From contig NZ_CP058983.1 in the NCBI RefSeq assembly GCF_019278465.1, forward strand, positions 1,921,501 through 1,985,500: 64,000 nt of DNA, written 5' to 3'. The notes beneath the pieces are model-generated. The model saw only the letters and a list, made by a program, of their open reading frames with translations, was not told the origin of the DNA and made no database searches. The stretch comes from Tenacibaculum sp. AHE14PA (GTDB taxonomy: Bacteria; Bacteroidota; Bacteroidia; Flavobacteriales; Flavobacteriaceae). Below are positions 45,749 through 54,812 of this stretch, piece by piece (position 1 is the stretch's first letter; each line of letters opens with the position of its first letter). Both the position numbers and the translations under genes were made by a program.

Positions 45749-46205
45749 TTTTTAAAGCCTCATATACTAAGTTACTTTCAAAACCTCTATACAATAAGTA
45801 ATCTGCTATTTTCTTTTTTCTCTTAAACTCATTCGCTTCAGTTACTAAATCATTTTTTTTATCTAATAAACTGTATAAAGTTGTAATATACTCTTGTTCA
45901 TTGATTTCTTTTAATGCTGTTTTTATATTGTATGCTGATATGTTTCTATATTTTAACTCTCTAACAATTCGTTGTTTTCCCCATTTTTTAATTCTGAACT
46001 TCCCTCTCGCATAGCTTTTAGAAAAGCGTTCTTCATTTAAAAAATTATCTTTTAACAAACTTAAAAGAATCATTTCTATGGCTTCTGGAATTATACTGTA
46101 TTCTCTTAATTTATTTTCTACTTCTTTATGACAGCGATCTTGGTAGGCGCAATAATGTTCCATTTTTCGCTTAACCTCATCAACAGTAAAAACTTTTTTA
46201 TCCAT
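45741..46205 (-). CDS. recX: regulatory protein RecX
   Basis: 154 residues, mostly helical with three tandem three-helix repeats; AYQDRCHKEVENKLREY, DNFLNEERFSKSYARGKFRIKKWG and RIVRELKYRNIS are typical RecX blocks. Modulates RecA filaments. recA is not adjacent. The strong hairpin upstream ends the efflux operon before recX. Confidence 0.92.
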   Translation of the reverse strand: MDKKVFTVDEVKRKMEHYCAYQDRCHKEVENKLREYSIIPEAIEMILLSLLKDNFLNEERFSKSYARGKFRIKKWGKQRIVRELKYRNISAYNIKTALKEINEQEYITTLYSLLDKKNDLVTEANEFKRKKKIADYLLYRGFESNLVYEALKTI

Positions 46206-46218
46206 AGCTCAAAAATAA

Positions 46219-46256
46219 AAAAAGAGATGAAAGTATAAATACTTTCATCTCTTTTT
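46219..46256 (-). terminator. terminator of the RND efflux operon
   Basis: 17-bp perfect stem (46219-46235 with 46240-46256), TAAA loop, A/T runs at the ends. Lies 25 bp after the pump gene stop. Confidence 0.92.
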
Positions 46257-46280
46257 GATTAACAAAAACTAAAAAACAAG

Positions 46281-49200
46281 TTATATATTTCTCTTTGTCC
46301 ACATTTTAAATTGGATAATTAAGAATAATAATATTGGTACTGCAATTAGCGTTAAAAAAGTAGCTATTAACAAACCATATATTACAGTCCATGCTAATGG
46401 GCCCCAGAAAACAACGTTATCTCCTCCCATATATATCTTAGGGTCAAATTCTGCAAACAACGAGAAAAAATTAATGTTAAGTCCGATTGCTAACGGAATT
46501 AAACCTAAAACAGTTGTAATTGCCGTTAATAACACCGGACGTAAACGTGCTTTACCCGCTTTAACAATTGCTTCAAATAAATCCTCTTTTTCTAGGTAAG
46601 AATCTTCATCCAAACCTAAAACATTTTTCTTTCTATCAATTAATAACTGTGCATAATCCAATAATACCACTCCGTTATTTACTACAATACCTGCTAACGA
46701 AATAATTCCCATCATGGTCATCATAATAACAAATGCCGATCCTGTAATTACCATTCCTCCAAATACACCGATAAGACTTAACAATATTGAAATCATAATA
46801 ATGGTTGGTCTTGAAATTGAGTTAAACTGGAAAATTAATATGAAGAAAATTAAACCTAAACCTGTTAATAATGCCCCCATTAAAAAAGCCATTTGCTTGT
46901 TTTGCTCTTCAATTTGCCCTGTATAATCTATTTTAATACCTTTTGGCATTCCTTCAAAAGACTTCATTTCGTTTTGCACTTGGTTTACAATTGCACCTGC
47001 ATCTGTAAAACCAGGTGACAACTGAGAATAAACAGTTACAACTCGCTTTAAATCTTTGTGCTTAATAGCGCTAAATCCAGAGTTATTACTATGTTCTGCT
47101 ACTGCAGATATTGGAATTTCTTTTAAACCACCCGTATTATCTCTAAATGTAATTTTTTGATTAAAGATAGCGCTTGTGTTATACCTGTTTGCTTCATTAA
47201 AACGCACATATATGTCATAATCTTCACCATCTTCTTTATAAATACCTGCCTTAGATCCAAAAATAGAATTACGAATTTGCTGCCCTACTTGTGATGCACT
47301 TACACCTAATTCACCAGCTTTTTTTCGATCTACAAGAACTTGCATTCCTGGTTTATCTTTATTTACATCTATCTTAATTTCATCTACTCCTGGAATATTT
47401 TTAGAAGTTATAAAATCTCTCATTCTTTCTGCAACAGCAATTAACTCGCTATAATCATTTCCTTCAATTTCAATATTTATTGGCGCCCCTGCTGGTGGCC
47501 CATTAGCATCTTTTTCTACAGAAATTAAAACCCCTGGATAAATACCTACTAGCGCTTCTTGCACTTTTTGACGTAACAATTCACTATCGGCTCCTCTACG
47601 ATATTTAAATTCTCGCATAGAAGCTGTTATTTTTCCTTTATGAGGCAACTCTCCACTAGAACCGGCATCAACTGCTGGGTTTCCGGCACCTTCACCAACT
47701 TGGGAAACGGTACTTTCTACTAGAAAGTTATAATCACCATCTGTATATTGCGAATCATTTAAAACAACGGCAACCTTTTTTTCTATTTGCTTGGTAATTT
47801 TATTTGTCTTTTCGATATCTGTTCCTTGCGGATATTCGATATAAACAATAATTTGATTTGGCTTATTATCAGGAAAAAACTCAACTTTAGTACGTTGCGA
47901 AGCTAATGAAGCTCCGAAAGCAATAAAAGAGATAATAAGCAATGCAAACGTACCTCCTATTAGCCAATATGGTGCCGATTTAGATAAAGCTCTACGCAAC
48001 TGACGTTCATACCAATTTTCTAAACGCGGTAAAACCTTTGTTTGAAAAGAGTTTGCCCAATTACGTAAAAACAATCTATATGCCCAAAGCATTATTGCTG
48101 TAAAAAACATTAATGTTCCTAAACCTCTATACGTTCCCCCTATAATGAATACTAAAATTCCAATTACAGCTATAATTACTGTCATTGTAATTATTTTCTT
48201 TAGTGGCATATCTTTATCTTCTGTACTCATAAAGTTAGAAACTAAAACAGAGTTAAAAAAGATGGCTACTACTAATGATGAAGTTAATACAACTGCCAAG
48301 GTTATTGGTAAAAGTTTCATGAACTCTCCCATTACTCCTGGCCATAAACCTAAAGGAATAAAAGCGGCTACCGTTGTTGCTGTTGATATAATAATAGGAA
48401 AAGCAATTTCTCCGATACCTTTTTTAGCTGCTTCGGTTCTACTCATTCCTTCCTCATCCATTAAACGATATACGTTTTCTACAACTACAATACCGTTATC
48501 TACTAGCATTCCTAATCCCATAATCAATCCGAAAAGAATCATGGTATTTAATGTATAGCCTAACATATTTAAAATCATAAGCGACATAAACATCGACATC
48601 GGAATTGCAAAACCTACGAAAATGGCGTTTTTAAATCCTAAGAAAAACATTAAGACGATTACCACCAAAATAACTCCGAAAATAATATTATTCACCAAGT
48701 CATCAACTGCAGCAATTGTTACCGAAGATTGATCATTAGCAATAGCAACCTCCAAATCTTTAGGAAATACATTCTCTTTAGCATCTTCTACCATTTTTTG
48801 AATCTGCTCTGCAGCAGCAACCATATTAGAACCAGCACGCTTTTTAACATCTAGCATAATAACTTGCTCCCCATACTGTCTTGCATAGGTTGTAACGTCT
48901 TTTTCTTTAAAAAACACCTCAGCAACGTCTTTTAAATAAATAGGGTTCCCTTTTTCTGATTTTACAACAAAGTCTTCTAAATCAGATGGTTTATCTATTT
49001 CTCCTAGAATACGAATCGTACGGCGCTGCCCACTAGTAATTAAGTTACCTGCAGACATTGTAGAGTTACCACCGTTAATTGTATTTATGATATCACTAAA
49101 GCTAACTTTTGCTGCTTGCATTTTATAAATATCTACAGCAACTTCAACTTCTTTGTCTTGTACACCACGAATATCTACTTGTTTAATTTCTTGCAACCCT

Positions 49201-49742
49201 TCTATTTCATCCTGAAGATATTCACCAAATTCTTTTAACTTTCCTATAGGATAATCACCAGAAATATTAATATTAAGTATTGGCATTTCTTCACTCATAC
49301 TTAAAGCAAAAACATTTGGTTCTACCTTAGCTCCGTTAAATGTTGGCCAATCTTCACCAGATGTTTCCGAATCTATTTCATCTTTTACCTTTTGTTTGGC
49401 GTCTTTTACCTCAATATTTTCATCAAACTCAACAATTACCATCGAGTAATCTTCTTGCGATGTTGATGTTATTTCTACAACATTACTTACCGTTTTTAAT
49501 TTTTCTTCTAACGGATCTGTAATCAGTTTTTCAATATCTTCAGCTGTGTTTCCAAAAAACGGAGTACTTATATATATTTTTGTTTCTTTAATTTCTGGGA
49601 AACTTTCACGTGGCATTTCAAAAAAAGCAGAAACACCTAAGTAAAATATAACAGCCATTACTACATACATTGTAGTTTTGTTATTAATTGCCCAAGAGGA
49701 TAATCCAAATTCTTTATCCACCTGTTTGTTCTTTTTAGACAT
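46281..49742 (-). CDS. RND efflux transporter permease (AcrB/MexB-like)
   Basis: Inner-membrane proton-driven pump of a tripartite efflux system. 1153 residues with the RND layout: TM1 (~25-43), porter loops, TM2-6 (~345-560), second loop and TM8-12. VDNGIVVVENVYR in the TM4 helix and the later GIVVNNGVVLLDYAQ repeat are the typical AcrB-family blocks. It is about 100 residues longer than AcrB, with a longer inter-TM region near 515-560. Last gene of tetR-tolC-adaptor-pump. Substrate unknown; HAE1 or metal type not decidable by eye. Confidence 0.93.
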   Translation of the reverse strand: MSKKNKQVDKEFGLSSWAINNKTTMYVVMAVIFYLGVSAFFEMPRESFPEIKETKIYISTPFFGNTAEDIEKLITDPLEEKLKTVSNVVEITSTSQEDYSMVIVEFDENIEVKDAKQKVKDEIDSETSGEDWPTFNGAKVEPNVFALSMSEEMPILNINISGDYPIGKLKEFGEYLQDEIEGLQEIKQVDIRGVQDKEVEVAVDIYKMQAAKVSFSDIINTINGGNSTMSAGNLITSGQRRTIRILGEIDKPSDLEDFVVKSEKGNPIYLKDVAEVFFKEKDVTTYARQYGEQVIMLDVKKRAGSNMVAAAEQIQKMVEDAKENVFPKDLEVAIANDQSSVTIAAVDDLVNNIIFGVILVVIVLMFFLGFKNAIFVGFAIPMSMFMSLMILNMLGYTLNTMILFGLIMGLGMLVDNGIVVVENVYRLMDEEGMSRTEAAKKGIGEIAFPIIISTATTVAAFIPLGLWPGVMGEFMKLLPITLAVVLTSSLVVAIFFNSVLVSNFMSTEDKDMPLKKIITMTVIIAVIGILVFIIGGTYRGLGTLMFFTAIMLWAYRLFLRNWANSFQTKVLPRLENWYERQLRRALSKSAPYWLIGGTFALLIISFIAFGASLASQRTKVEFFPDNKPNQIIVYIEYPQGTDIEKTNKITKQIEKKVAVVLNDSQYTDGDYNFLVESTVSQVGEGAGNPAVDAGSSGELPHKGKITASMREFKYRRGADSELLRQKVQEALVGIYPGVLISVEKDANGPPAGAPINIEIEGNDYSELIAVAERMRDFITSKNIPGVDEIKIDVNKDKPGMQVLVDRKKAGELGVSASQVGQQIRNSIFGSKAGIYKEDGEDYDIYVRFNEANRYNTSAIFNQKITFRDNTGGLKEIPISAVAEHSNNSGFSAIKHKDLKRVVTVYSQLSPGFTDAGAIVNQVQNEMKSFEGMPKGIKIDYTGQIEEQNKQMAFLMGALLTGLGLIFFILIFQFNSISRPTIIMISILLSLIGVFGGMVITGSAFVIMMTMMGIISLAGIVVNNGVVLLDYAQLLIDRKKNVLGLDEDSYLEKEDLFEAIVKAGKARLRPVLLTAITTVLGLIPLAIGLNINFFSLFAEFDPKIYMGGDNVVFWGPLAWTVIYGLLIATFLTLIAVPILLFLIIQFKMWTKRNI

Positions 49743-49763
49743 ATTTATAATTTTATGGGTGAA

Positions 49764-50930
49764 TTAGTTTAAAACCTGTACTTCTTGACCGTTTTGAACA
49801 CTACGAGCTCCTTCTTTAATAATTTGGTCACCGGCTTTAATACCTTCTAAAACCTCTACAACATCTCCCTGTGTTTTTCCTGTAACAATAATTACTTGCT
49901 TTGCTTTACCTCTTTTATCTTTTAAACCTGTAACAACATACACATACTGTTCACCTTTTGCATTTTCTGAAATAATGCTTTGAGGAACCAATAATGCTTC
50001 TTCATTCGTATAATCGTTAATTTTTAGTTTAGCACTTAAGTTTGGCTTTATATTACCTGCTTTATTATCTACAGCAATTTCTACTTTAAAAGTACGGTTC
50101 GCAGGGTTTATAAAGTTACCCGCTTGGCGAACTTTTGATTTGATTTTTTCTCCTAAAATTGGAAACTCGATATCAACACTTTTTCCTTTTTTAATAGATG
50201 TTATATACGTTTCTGGTACAGCTGTTTCTATATACATATTAGAAAGGTTTACAATTCTAAAAACCTCTGCTCCCATTCCTGGAGATACAACAACTCCTTG
50301 TTCTTTTATAACATCATCTATAACACCGGTAAAAGGTGCTTTTATTATTGATTTACCTAATTGTTTTTTTAACTGACTTACAGCATTTTGTTGCGCTTCG
50401 TATTTAGTTTTAGCTTGCAAAAACTGTATTTCTGAACCTATTTTTTGATCCCATAATCGTTGTTGACGCTGAAAAGTAGTTTTTGCTAATTCAGTTTCTA
50501 CTTCTATCTGAGCTAATTGACTAGACAATCCTCCGTCATCAATTTTAGCTAATACCTGCCCTTCTTTTACGTATTGTCCTTCTTTTACGTAAATTTTTGT
50601 CAGTTGCCCTGCCATTTCAGGATATATTAAAACATTTTGTTTTGTTTTAACATCTCCTTGTAGTTCTAAATAATGATTAAATACCGTTTGTTTTGCCGAC
50701 AAAACAGTTATTAGAGGTACTTTTTTAGTTTTATCTAAGGTAGCTATTTTATCATCTAAGGTTTTAATATCTTCTGATAACGCTTTTACCTCTGCGCTTA
50801 ATGTTGTTTTCTTAGCGCGCATTTTCTCTAAATCATTAGAGGCTATTACGTCTTCTAGTGATTGCTTTTTACTACCTCCGCAAGAAACTAAGAAAAGTGT
50901 TATTGCAAGAATTGAATATATATTTTTCAT
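49764..50930 (-). CDS. RND efflux periplasmic adaptor (membrane fusion protein)
   Basis: 388 residues; lipoprotein (LFLVSC, Cys17). A coiled coil follows at ~25-65 (ASNDLEKMRAKKTTLSAEV), then biotinyl-lipoyl-like halves (GQLTKIYVKEGQYVKEGQVL and KAPFTGVIDDVIKEQG), and beta-barrel and membrane-proximal domains. Joins the pump to the TolC-like channel. An additional N-terminal coiled coil before the lipoyl domain is unusual for AcrA but seen in other Bacteroidota adaptors as I recall. Confidence 0.93.
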   Translation of the reverse strand: MKNIYSILAITLFLVSCGGSKKQSLEDVIASNDLEKMRAKKTTLSAEVKALSEDIKTLDDKIATLDKTKKVPLITVLSAKQTVFNHYLELQGDVKTKQNVLIYPEMAGQLTKIYVKEGQYVKEGQVLAKIDDGGLSSQLAQIEVETELAKTTFQRQQRLWDQKIGSEIQFLQAKTKYEAQQNAVSQLKKQLGKSIIKAPFTGVIDDVIKEQGVVVSPGMGAEVFRIVNLSNMYIETAVPETYITSIKKGKSVDIEFPILGEKIKSKVRQAGNFINPANRTFKVEIAVDNKAGNIKPNLSAKLKINDYTNEEALLVPQSIISENAKGEQYVYVVTGLKDKRGKAKQVIIVTGKTQGDVVEVLEGIKAGDQIIKEGARSVQNGQEVQVLN

Positions 50931-50941
50931 TATTTATTACT

Positions 50942-52282
50942 TTATTTTATTGGAATGTTTAATGCGTTTTCTAACTGTGCTTTTCTTGCTATTACGTTAA
51001 GCATTGATTGCACATAATTATTTTGTTGTGTGTATAATTGATTTTGCGCTTGTAATAAATCGAAACTTGATGAAAGTCCTTCAAAAAACTTAATCTGTTG
51101 TTTCTTTTCTATTCTTTCTGCTAATGATAAATTTTTCTTTGCCGTTTGAAAGCTTTCAATACTTAATTGATAATCACTTTTTGCAGTTTCTGATTGTAAC
51201 ATTAAATTTTGCCTAACGTTTTCACTTTTAATCTCCGCATTTTCAAACTCTATCCTTGCCATTGCTGTTTTAGAGCGTCTTCCGAAACTACTAAATATTG
51301 GCACGTTTAAACTTACTCCTAACAATGAATAATCAAACCATTCTTGTGATCCTTTTAAGAAATCAAAGTCATTTGCATTTGCGTTTGCCCCATAATTTAC
51401 AAAGGCTGATAATGTTGGTAATGCTTTACTTTGCTCTAATTTCATTAACAACGCTTTACTTTCCTTATCGTTTTCAGCCATTTTAAAATCTATATGGCTC
51501 TTTACATTAAAGGATTTTATAAGCAAACTTAAATCGGTGTTTGCTAAAACTAAATTATCTAAATTATCAGTTAAAACAATTTTCTTCTCTATAGAATTAC
51601 CTAATGCTACATTTAACATTTTATAAGCTATGCTTTTCATTCTTCTAGCATTGTTATAATTATTTTCAATAGTACCAAGAGTAATTTGTAACTGCTCTAC
51701 ATCTTCTAACTCTGTTAATCCGTTTTTATAAATTTTCTGAGTTTCTTCTAAATTCTTTTTAAGAACATCTCTGTTATTCTCTAATATTTCGATATTTCTT
51801 TCAACAACTAATACGTTTCCGTAAGAATTAATAACAGCTTCTCTTGTTGCTAACTCAGTTTTTTCTTTAGCCTGTTCAGATATCTTTAAATAAGTTTTAG
51901 CCGATTGCAATCCCACTAAATAAGACCCATCAAAAATTAATTGTTTTAAAGTTACAGAAGCATCCATGGTTTGTTTTGTTCCAAATTTAACCGGAGTAAA
52001 AGTACCTGGAGTTCCTCCTGAAAGCTCAGCAGGTAATAAAGACACTTGCTGTTTCAACCAATTTTGATAATCTACTTTACCACTTATTTGAGGCAAACCT
52101 ATTGTTGTTGTTTCCCATTTTCTTTCTTTAGCTGCTTCAATATTATTTACAGCAACCTTATTGTCGTAATTATTTTTTATTGCATAATCAATAGCTTCTT
52201 GCATTGATATTTTAAGTTCTTCTTGCGCAAACAGAAAGCTTGTACAAAAGAATATAAATACACTATATATGTATTTTCTCAT
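50942..52282 (-). CDS. TolC-family outer-membrane efflux protein
   Basis: 446 residues with signal peptide (VFIFFCTSFLFAQ) and two long helical repeats, for example SMQEAIDYAIKNNYDNKVAVNNIE at the start and LPTLSAFVNYGANAN in the central region. Provides the outer-membrane duct of the pump. Directly follows tetR (5 bp) and precedes the adaptor gene (11 bp). Confidence 0.93.
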   Translation of the reverse strand: MRKYIYSVFIFFCTSFLFAQEELKISMQEAIDYAIKNNYDNKVAVNNIEAAKERKWETTTIGLPQISGKVDYQNWLKQQVSLLPAELSGGTPGTFTPVKFGTKQTMDASVTLKQLIFDGSYLVGLQSAKTYLKISEQAKEKTELATREAVINSYGNVLVVERNIEILENNRDVLKKNLEETQKIYKNGLTELEDVEQLQITLGTIENNYNNARRMKSIAYKMLNVALGNSIEKKIVLTDNLDNLVLANTDLSLLIKSFNVKSHIDFKMAENDKESKALLMKLEQSKALPTLSAFVNYGANANANDFDFLKGSQEWFDYSLLGVSLNVPIFSSFGRRSKTAMARIEFENAEIKSENVRQNLMLQSETAKSDYQLSIESFQTAKKNLSLAERIEKKQQIKFFEGLSSSFDLLQAQNQLYTQQNNYVQSMLNVIARKAQLENALNIPIK

Positions 52283-52287
52283 TGTTA

Positions 52288-52896
52288 TTAATTTTGATTT
52301 ATTATTTTTAATTGTTTTTCTAACTCTTCTAATCCTTTATCTGTTGCTATTGCTCTTATATGATACTCTAAAATTTGATATTCAATTTTTATTAATTCTT
52401 GCATTTCACCACCATACATTTCACTATCAAAAACACCAAATATTAAGGTAAAGTAGAAGTTTACTATCAAATCAATATTTAAACCACCTCGATAAAACCC
52501 TTGTGCAATTCCTTTTTTAAGATTATCTACATTACAATCTCTAAACATACATACCTCACGCTCAATTAAACTTGTATACGTTTCTGGATAATATTTTTTT
52601 AACTGAAACATTGGTGACGTTTTTGCATTTTTAAACATTTCTTTAAAAATAGCTTTTACAGCAAATTCTTCTTCTATCGCATTATAACCATGCTCTTTAA
52701 TTTTATTAATTGTATCATTTATAGTGTTATGAACTGCCTCGGTACTAGCATCAACCAAAGCTGCTTTATTTGAAAAGTACTTATACAACGTCTTCTTAGA
52801 TATACCCAGTTCTTTAGCTATATCATCCATAGTAATACTTTTAAACCCAAGGCTTAAAAACATCTCTCCTGCTTTATTTATTATTTTATCTCTCAT
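52288..52896 (-). CDS. TetR-family transcriptional regulator of the efflux operon
   Basis: 202 residues: N-terminal helix-turn-helix with SITMDDIAKELGISKKTLYKYF (from about residue 20) and a helical ligand-binding domain. First gene of the operon that encodes TolC, adaptor and pump, so it is expected to repress all four. ATG 52896 is chosen over an in-frame codon at 52935, because that one lies inside the promoter palindrome. Ligand unknown. Confidence 0.92.
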   Translation of the reverse strand: MRDKIINKAGEMFLSLGFKSITMDDIAKELGISKKTLYKYFSNKAALVDASTEAVHNTINDTINKIKEHGYNAIEEEFAVKAIFKEMFKNAKTSPMFQLKKYYPETYTSLIEREVCMFRDCNVDNLKKGIAQGFYRGGLNIDLIVNFYFTLIFGVFDSEMYGGEMQELIKIEYQILEYHIRAIATDKGLEELEKQLKIINQN

Positions 52897-52906
52897 AATT
52901 CGGGCA

Positions 52907-52953
52907 CAAAGATACTTAGGAAACTTTAGAAACAAAAAAAGTTTCCTAAGTAT
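52907..52953 (-). promoter_or_regulatory. promoter and 16-bp palindromic operator of the efflux operon
   Basis: ATACTTAGGAAACTTT (52912-52927) and its exact reverse complement (52938-52953) are separated by 10 bp. On the minus strand, TTTG (52936-52933) lies in the spacer and TATCTTTG (52914-52907) abuts the right arm with 18 bp between them. An operator covering the promoter fits TetR autorepression. The transcript would start about 5 nt before the ATG. Confidence 0.7.
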
Positions 52954-53021
52954 TTATTATTTTTTTAATTCTATTGACAATAAAATTATTCATTATCTTA
53001 TTTTTACAAAAAAATTAAGAT

Positions 53022-53993
53022 TTGGACATATTACAATATCAGTCAGACTTTTTATCATACTTAGAATCTAAAAAGATAATAAGAGAACCCAAAAACCTCT
53101 ATGAACCGATAGACTATATCCTTCAAATAGGTGGTAAAAGAATTCGACCAATACTAACCCTTATCGCTTCAGATATTTTTTCTGGAGATTATAAAAAAGC
53201 AATGCCTGCAGCTTTAGCCGTTGAAGTTTTTCACAACTTTACACTAGTGCATGATGATATCATGGATGACGCTCCTTTAAGAAGAGGACACAAAACTGTT
53301 CATGAAAAATGGGATATTAATACAGGTATTTTATCGGGAGATGCAATGCTTATACTCGCTTATCAACATTTCGAGAACTACAACCCTGTTGTTTTTCAAA
53401 AACTAGCACAGTTATTTAGTAAAACTGCTCTTGAGGTTTGTGACGGTCAACAGCTAGATGTTGATTTTGAAACAAGAAATGATGTTACTATCGAAGAGTA
53501 CATTAAAATGATTACCCTAAAAACATCTGTTTTAGTTGCCGCTGCTTTAAAAATGGGTGCCATTGTTGCCGAAGTTAACGATGACCAAGCACAACATTTA
53601 TATAATTACGGATTAAATTTAGGAATTGCCTTTCAATTACAGGATGATTATTTAGATACCTACGGTAACCCTGAAACTTTTGGGAAACAAGTTGGTGGTG
53701 ACATCATCGAAAACAAGAAAACTTTTCTTTATTTAAAAGCTTTAGAAGTCGCAAATGACGACGATAAGGAGAAATTAAGTATTCTTTACAACGAAAAACA
53801 AGAAAATATTTCAACCAAAATAAGTACTGTTTCTGCTATATTTTCGAAAAATGACATCCCTAAATTTACACACGAACTTATTGAGTACTACACTAATAAG
53901 TCTTTCGAGAGTTTAGCATACCTAAACATTTCTAACGAAGCCAAAGAGGGCTTACGTTTGTTCGGTGAAAATTTAATGAGCAGAAAAGTGTAA
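53022..53993 (+). CDS. polyprenyl diphosphate synthase (trans-prenyltransferase)
   Basis: 323 residues. Elongates isoprenoids by adding IPP; Asp-rich motifs LVHDDIMDD (about 85-93) and QLQDDYLD (about 208-215), plus GGKRIRPILTL. Product length (farnesyl, geranylgeranyl or octaprenyl) cannot be told by eye, but geranylgeranyl for the crt genes or the menaquinone tail are likely uses. Start is TTG at 53022; the N-terminal sequence LQYQSDFLSYLESKKIIREPKNLYE fits full-length relatives. Divergent from tetR, whose operator is about 70 bp away. Confidence 0.92.
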   Translation: MDILQYQSDFLSYLESKKIIREPKNLYEPIDYILQIGGKRIRPILTLIASDIFSGDYKKAMPAALAVEVFHNFTLVHDDIMDDAPLRRGHKTVHEKWDINTGILSGDAMLILAYQHFENYNPVVFQKLAQLFSKTALEVCDGQQLDVDFETRNDVTIEEYIKMITLKTSVLVAAALKMGAIVAEVNDDQAQHLYNYGLNLGIAFQLQDDYLDTYGNPETFGKQVGGDIIENKKTFLYLKALEVANDDDKEKLSILYNEKQENISTKISTVSAIFSKNDIPKFTHELIEYYTNKSFESLAYLNISNEAKEGLRLFGENLMSRKV

Positions 53994-54021
53994 AAAAAGT
54001 TTTTTTATTTAAAAAAGTTAC

Positions 54022-54029
54022 TATTTTTG
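54022..54029 (+). promoter_or_regulatory. -7 box TATTTTTG before tRNA gene
   Basis: Exact TAnnTTTG 16 bp before the mature tRNA 5' end. No TTG at correct spacing. Confidence 0.45.
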
Positions 54030-54045
54030 CAGTCCTAATTTAACC

Positions 54046-54119
54046 GGTCTTATAGCTCAGTTGGTTAGAGCACCTGACTCATAATCAGGTGGTCCCAGGT
54101 TCGAGTCCTGGTGGGACCA
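54046..54119 (+). tRNA. tRNA with CAU anticodon (elongator Met or lysidine-type Ile2)
   Basis: 74-nt cloverleaf. Acceptor GGTCTTA/TGGGACC (two G-U pairs), D stem GCTC/GAGC, anticodon stem CCTGA/TCAGG with loop CTCATAA (anticodon CAT), T stem CCAGG/CCTGG with TTCGAGT loop, discriminator A. The 3' CCA is not encoded. CAU could be elongator Met or Ile2; identity elements were not resolved by eye. Confidence 0.93.
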
Positions 54120-54130
54120 CGTTTAAATTC

Positions 54131-54163
54131 AACCACTTACAGAAATGTAAGTGGTTTTTTTTA
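54131..54163. terminator. bidirectional terminator between tRNA and ribE
   Basis: 11-bp stem AACCACTTACA/TGTAAGTGGTT (54131-54141, 54146-54156), GAAA tetraloop, T-run. Confidence 0.88.
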
Positions 54164-54748
54164 TTTTAATTGGGTTAATCTTGCTACATATTTACCAATC
54201 ACATCAAATTCTAAATTAATTTTACTACCAACCTTAAAGTTTTTAAAAGTGGTATGCGCTAAGGTATATGGTATAATAGCTACACTAAATTCATCTTTTT
54301 TAGAGTTTACAACTGTTAAACTTACTCCATTCACCGTAATAGACCCTTTTTCTATAGTTACATTATCTCCTTCAAAATCATAAGAAAAAGTAAAAACCGT
54401 ACTTCCGTCCTGATCCTTAACCTCCTTACAAACTCCCGTTCTATCAACATGTCCTTGTACAATATGACCATCTAAACGAGCGCCTAACTTCATTGCTCTT
54501 TCTAAATTTACTTCATCTCCTTCTTTTAAATCACCAATATTGGTTTTATCTAGTGTTTCCTTAATAGCCGTAACAGTATATTCATCATTAAAAATACCAA
54601 CCACAGTTAAGCAAACACCGTTGTGAGCTACACTCTGATCGATCTTTAACTCATTTGTAATATTACTTAAAACAGTAATATGTAAATTCTCTTTATCTTG
54701 CTCTAATCTCTTAACAATTCCAAGAGTTTCAATTATTCCCGTAAACAT
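54161..54748 (-). CDS. ribE: riboflavin synthase, alpha subunit
   Basis: Dismutates two lumazines to riboflavin. 195 residues made of two homologous barrels: MFTGIIETLGIVKRLEQ starts the first, and the second has GHIVQGHVDRTG. VAHNGVCLTVV and ITVNGVSLTVV are the paired signature repeats, confirming the duplication. No FMN riboswitch was recognised upstream; instead an inverted repeat covers the promoter shared with pdxA. Confidence 0.95.
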   Translation of the reverse strand: MFTGIIETLGIVKRLEQDKENLHITVLSNITNELKIDQSVAHNGVCLTVVGIFNDEYTVTAIKETLDKTNIGDLKEGDEVNLERAMKLGARLDGHIVQGHVDRTGVCKEVKDQDGSTVFTFSYDFEGDNVTIEKGSITVNGVSLTVVNSKKDEFSVAIIPYTLAHTTFKNFKVGSKINLEFDVIGKYVARLTQLK

Positions 54749-54760
54749 TCTCCTAAATTT

Positions 54761-54812
54761 TAGTTACTTTTGTTAACATCAAAAATACAACTTTTACGTA
54801 CGAAAGTAACTA
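54761..54812. promoter_or_regulatory. divergent ribE/pdxA promoter region bounded by a 10-bp inverted repeat
   Basis: TAGTTACTTT (54761-54770) and AAAGTAACTA (54803-54812) are exact reverse complements 32 bp apart. The plus-strand box TACTTTTG (54765-54772) serves pdxA and the minus-strand TATTTTTG (54787-54780) serves ribE. The left arm overlaps the pdxA -7 box and the right arm runs to the pdxA start. Confidence 0.5.

Noticed and set aside
48145..48558. 137-codon plus-strand open frame inside the RND pump gene
   Set aside because: Antisense shadow of the long pump gene; low-complexity Ile/Thr/Pro composition, no promoter or homologous motif.
54749..54811. FMN riboswitch upstream of ribE
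   Set aside because: Region is only 63 bp, too short, and lacks the conserved RFN core.
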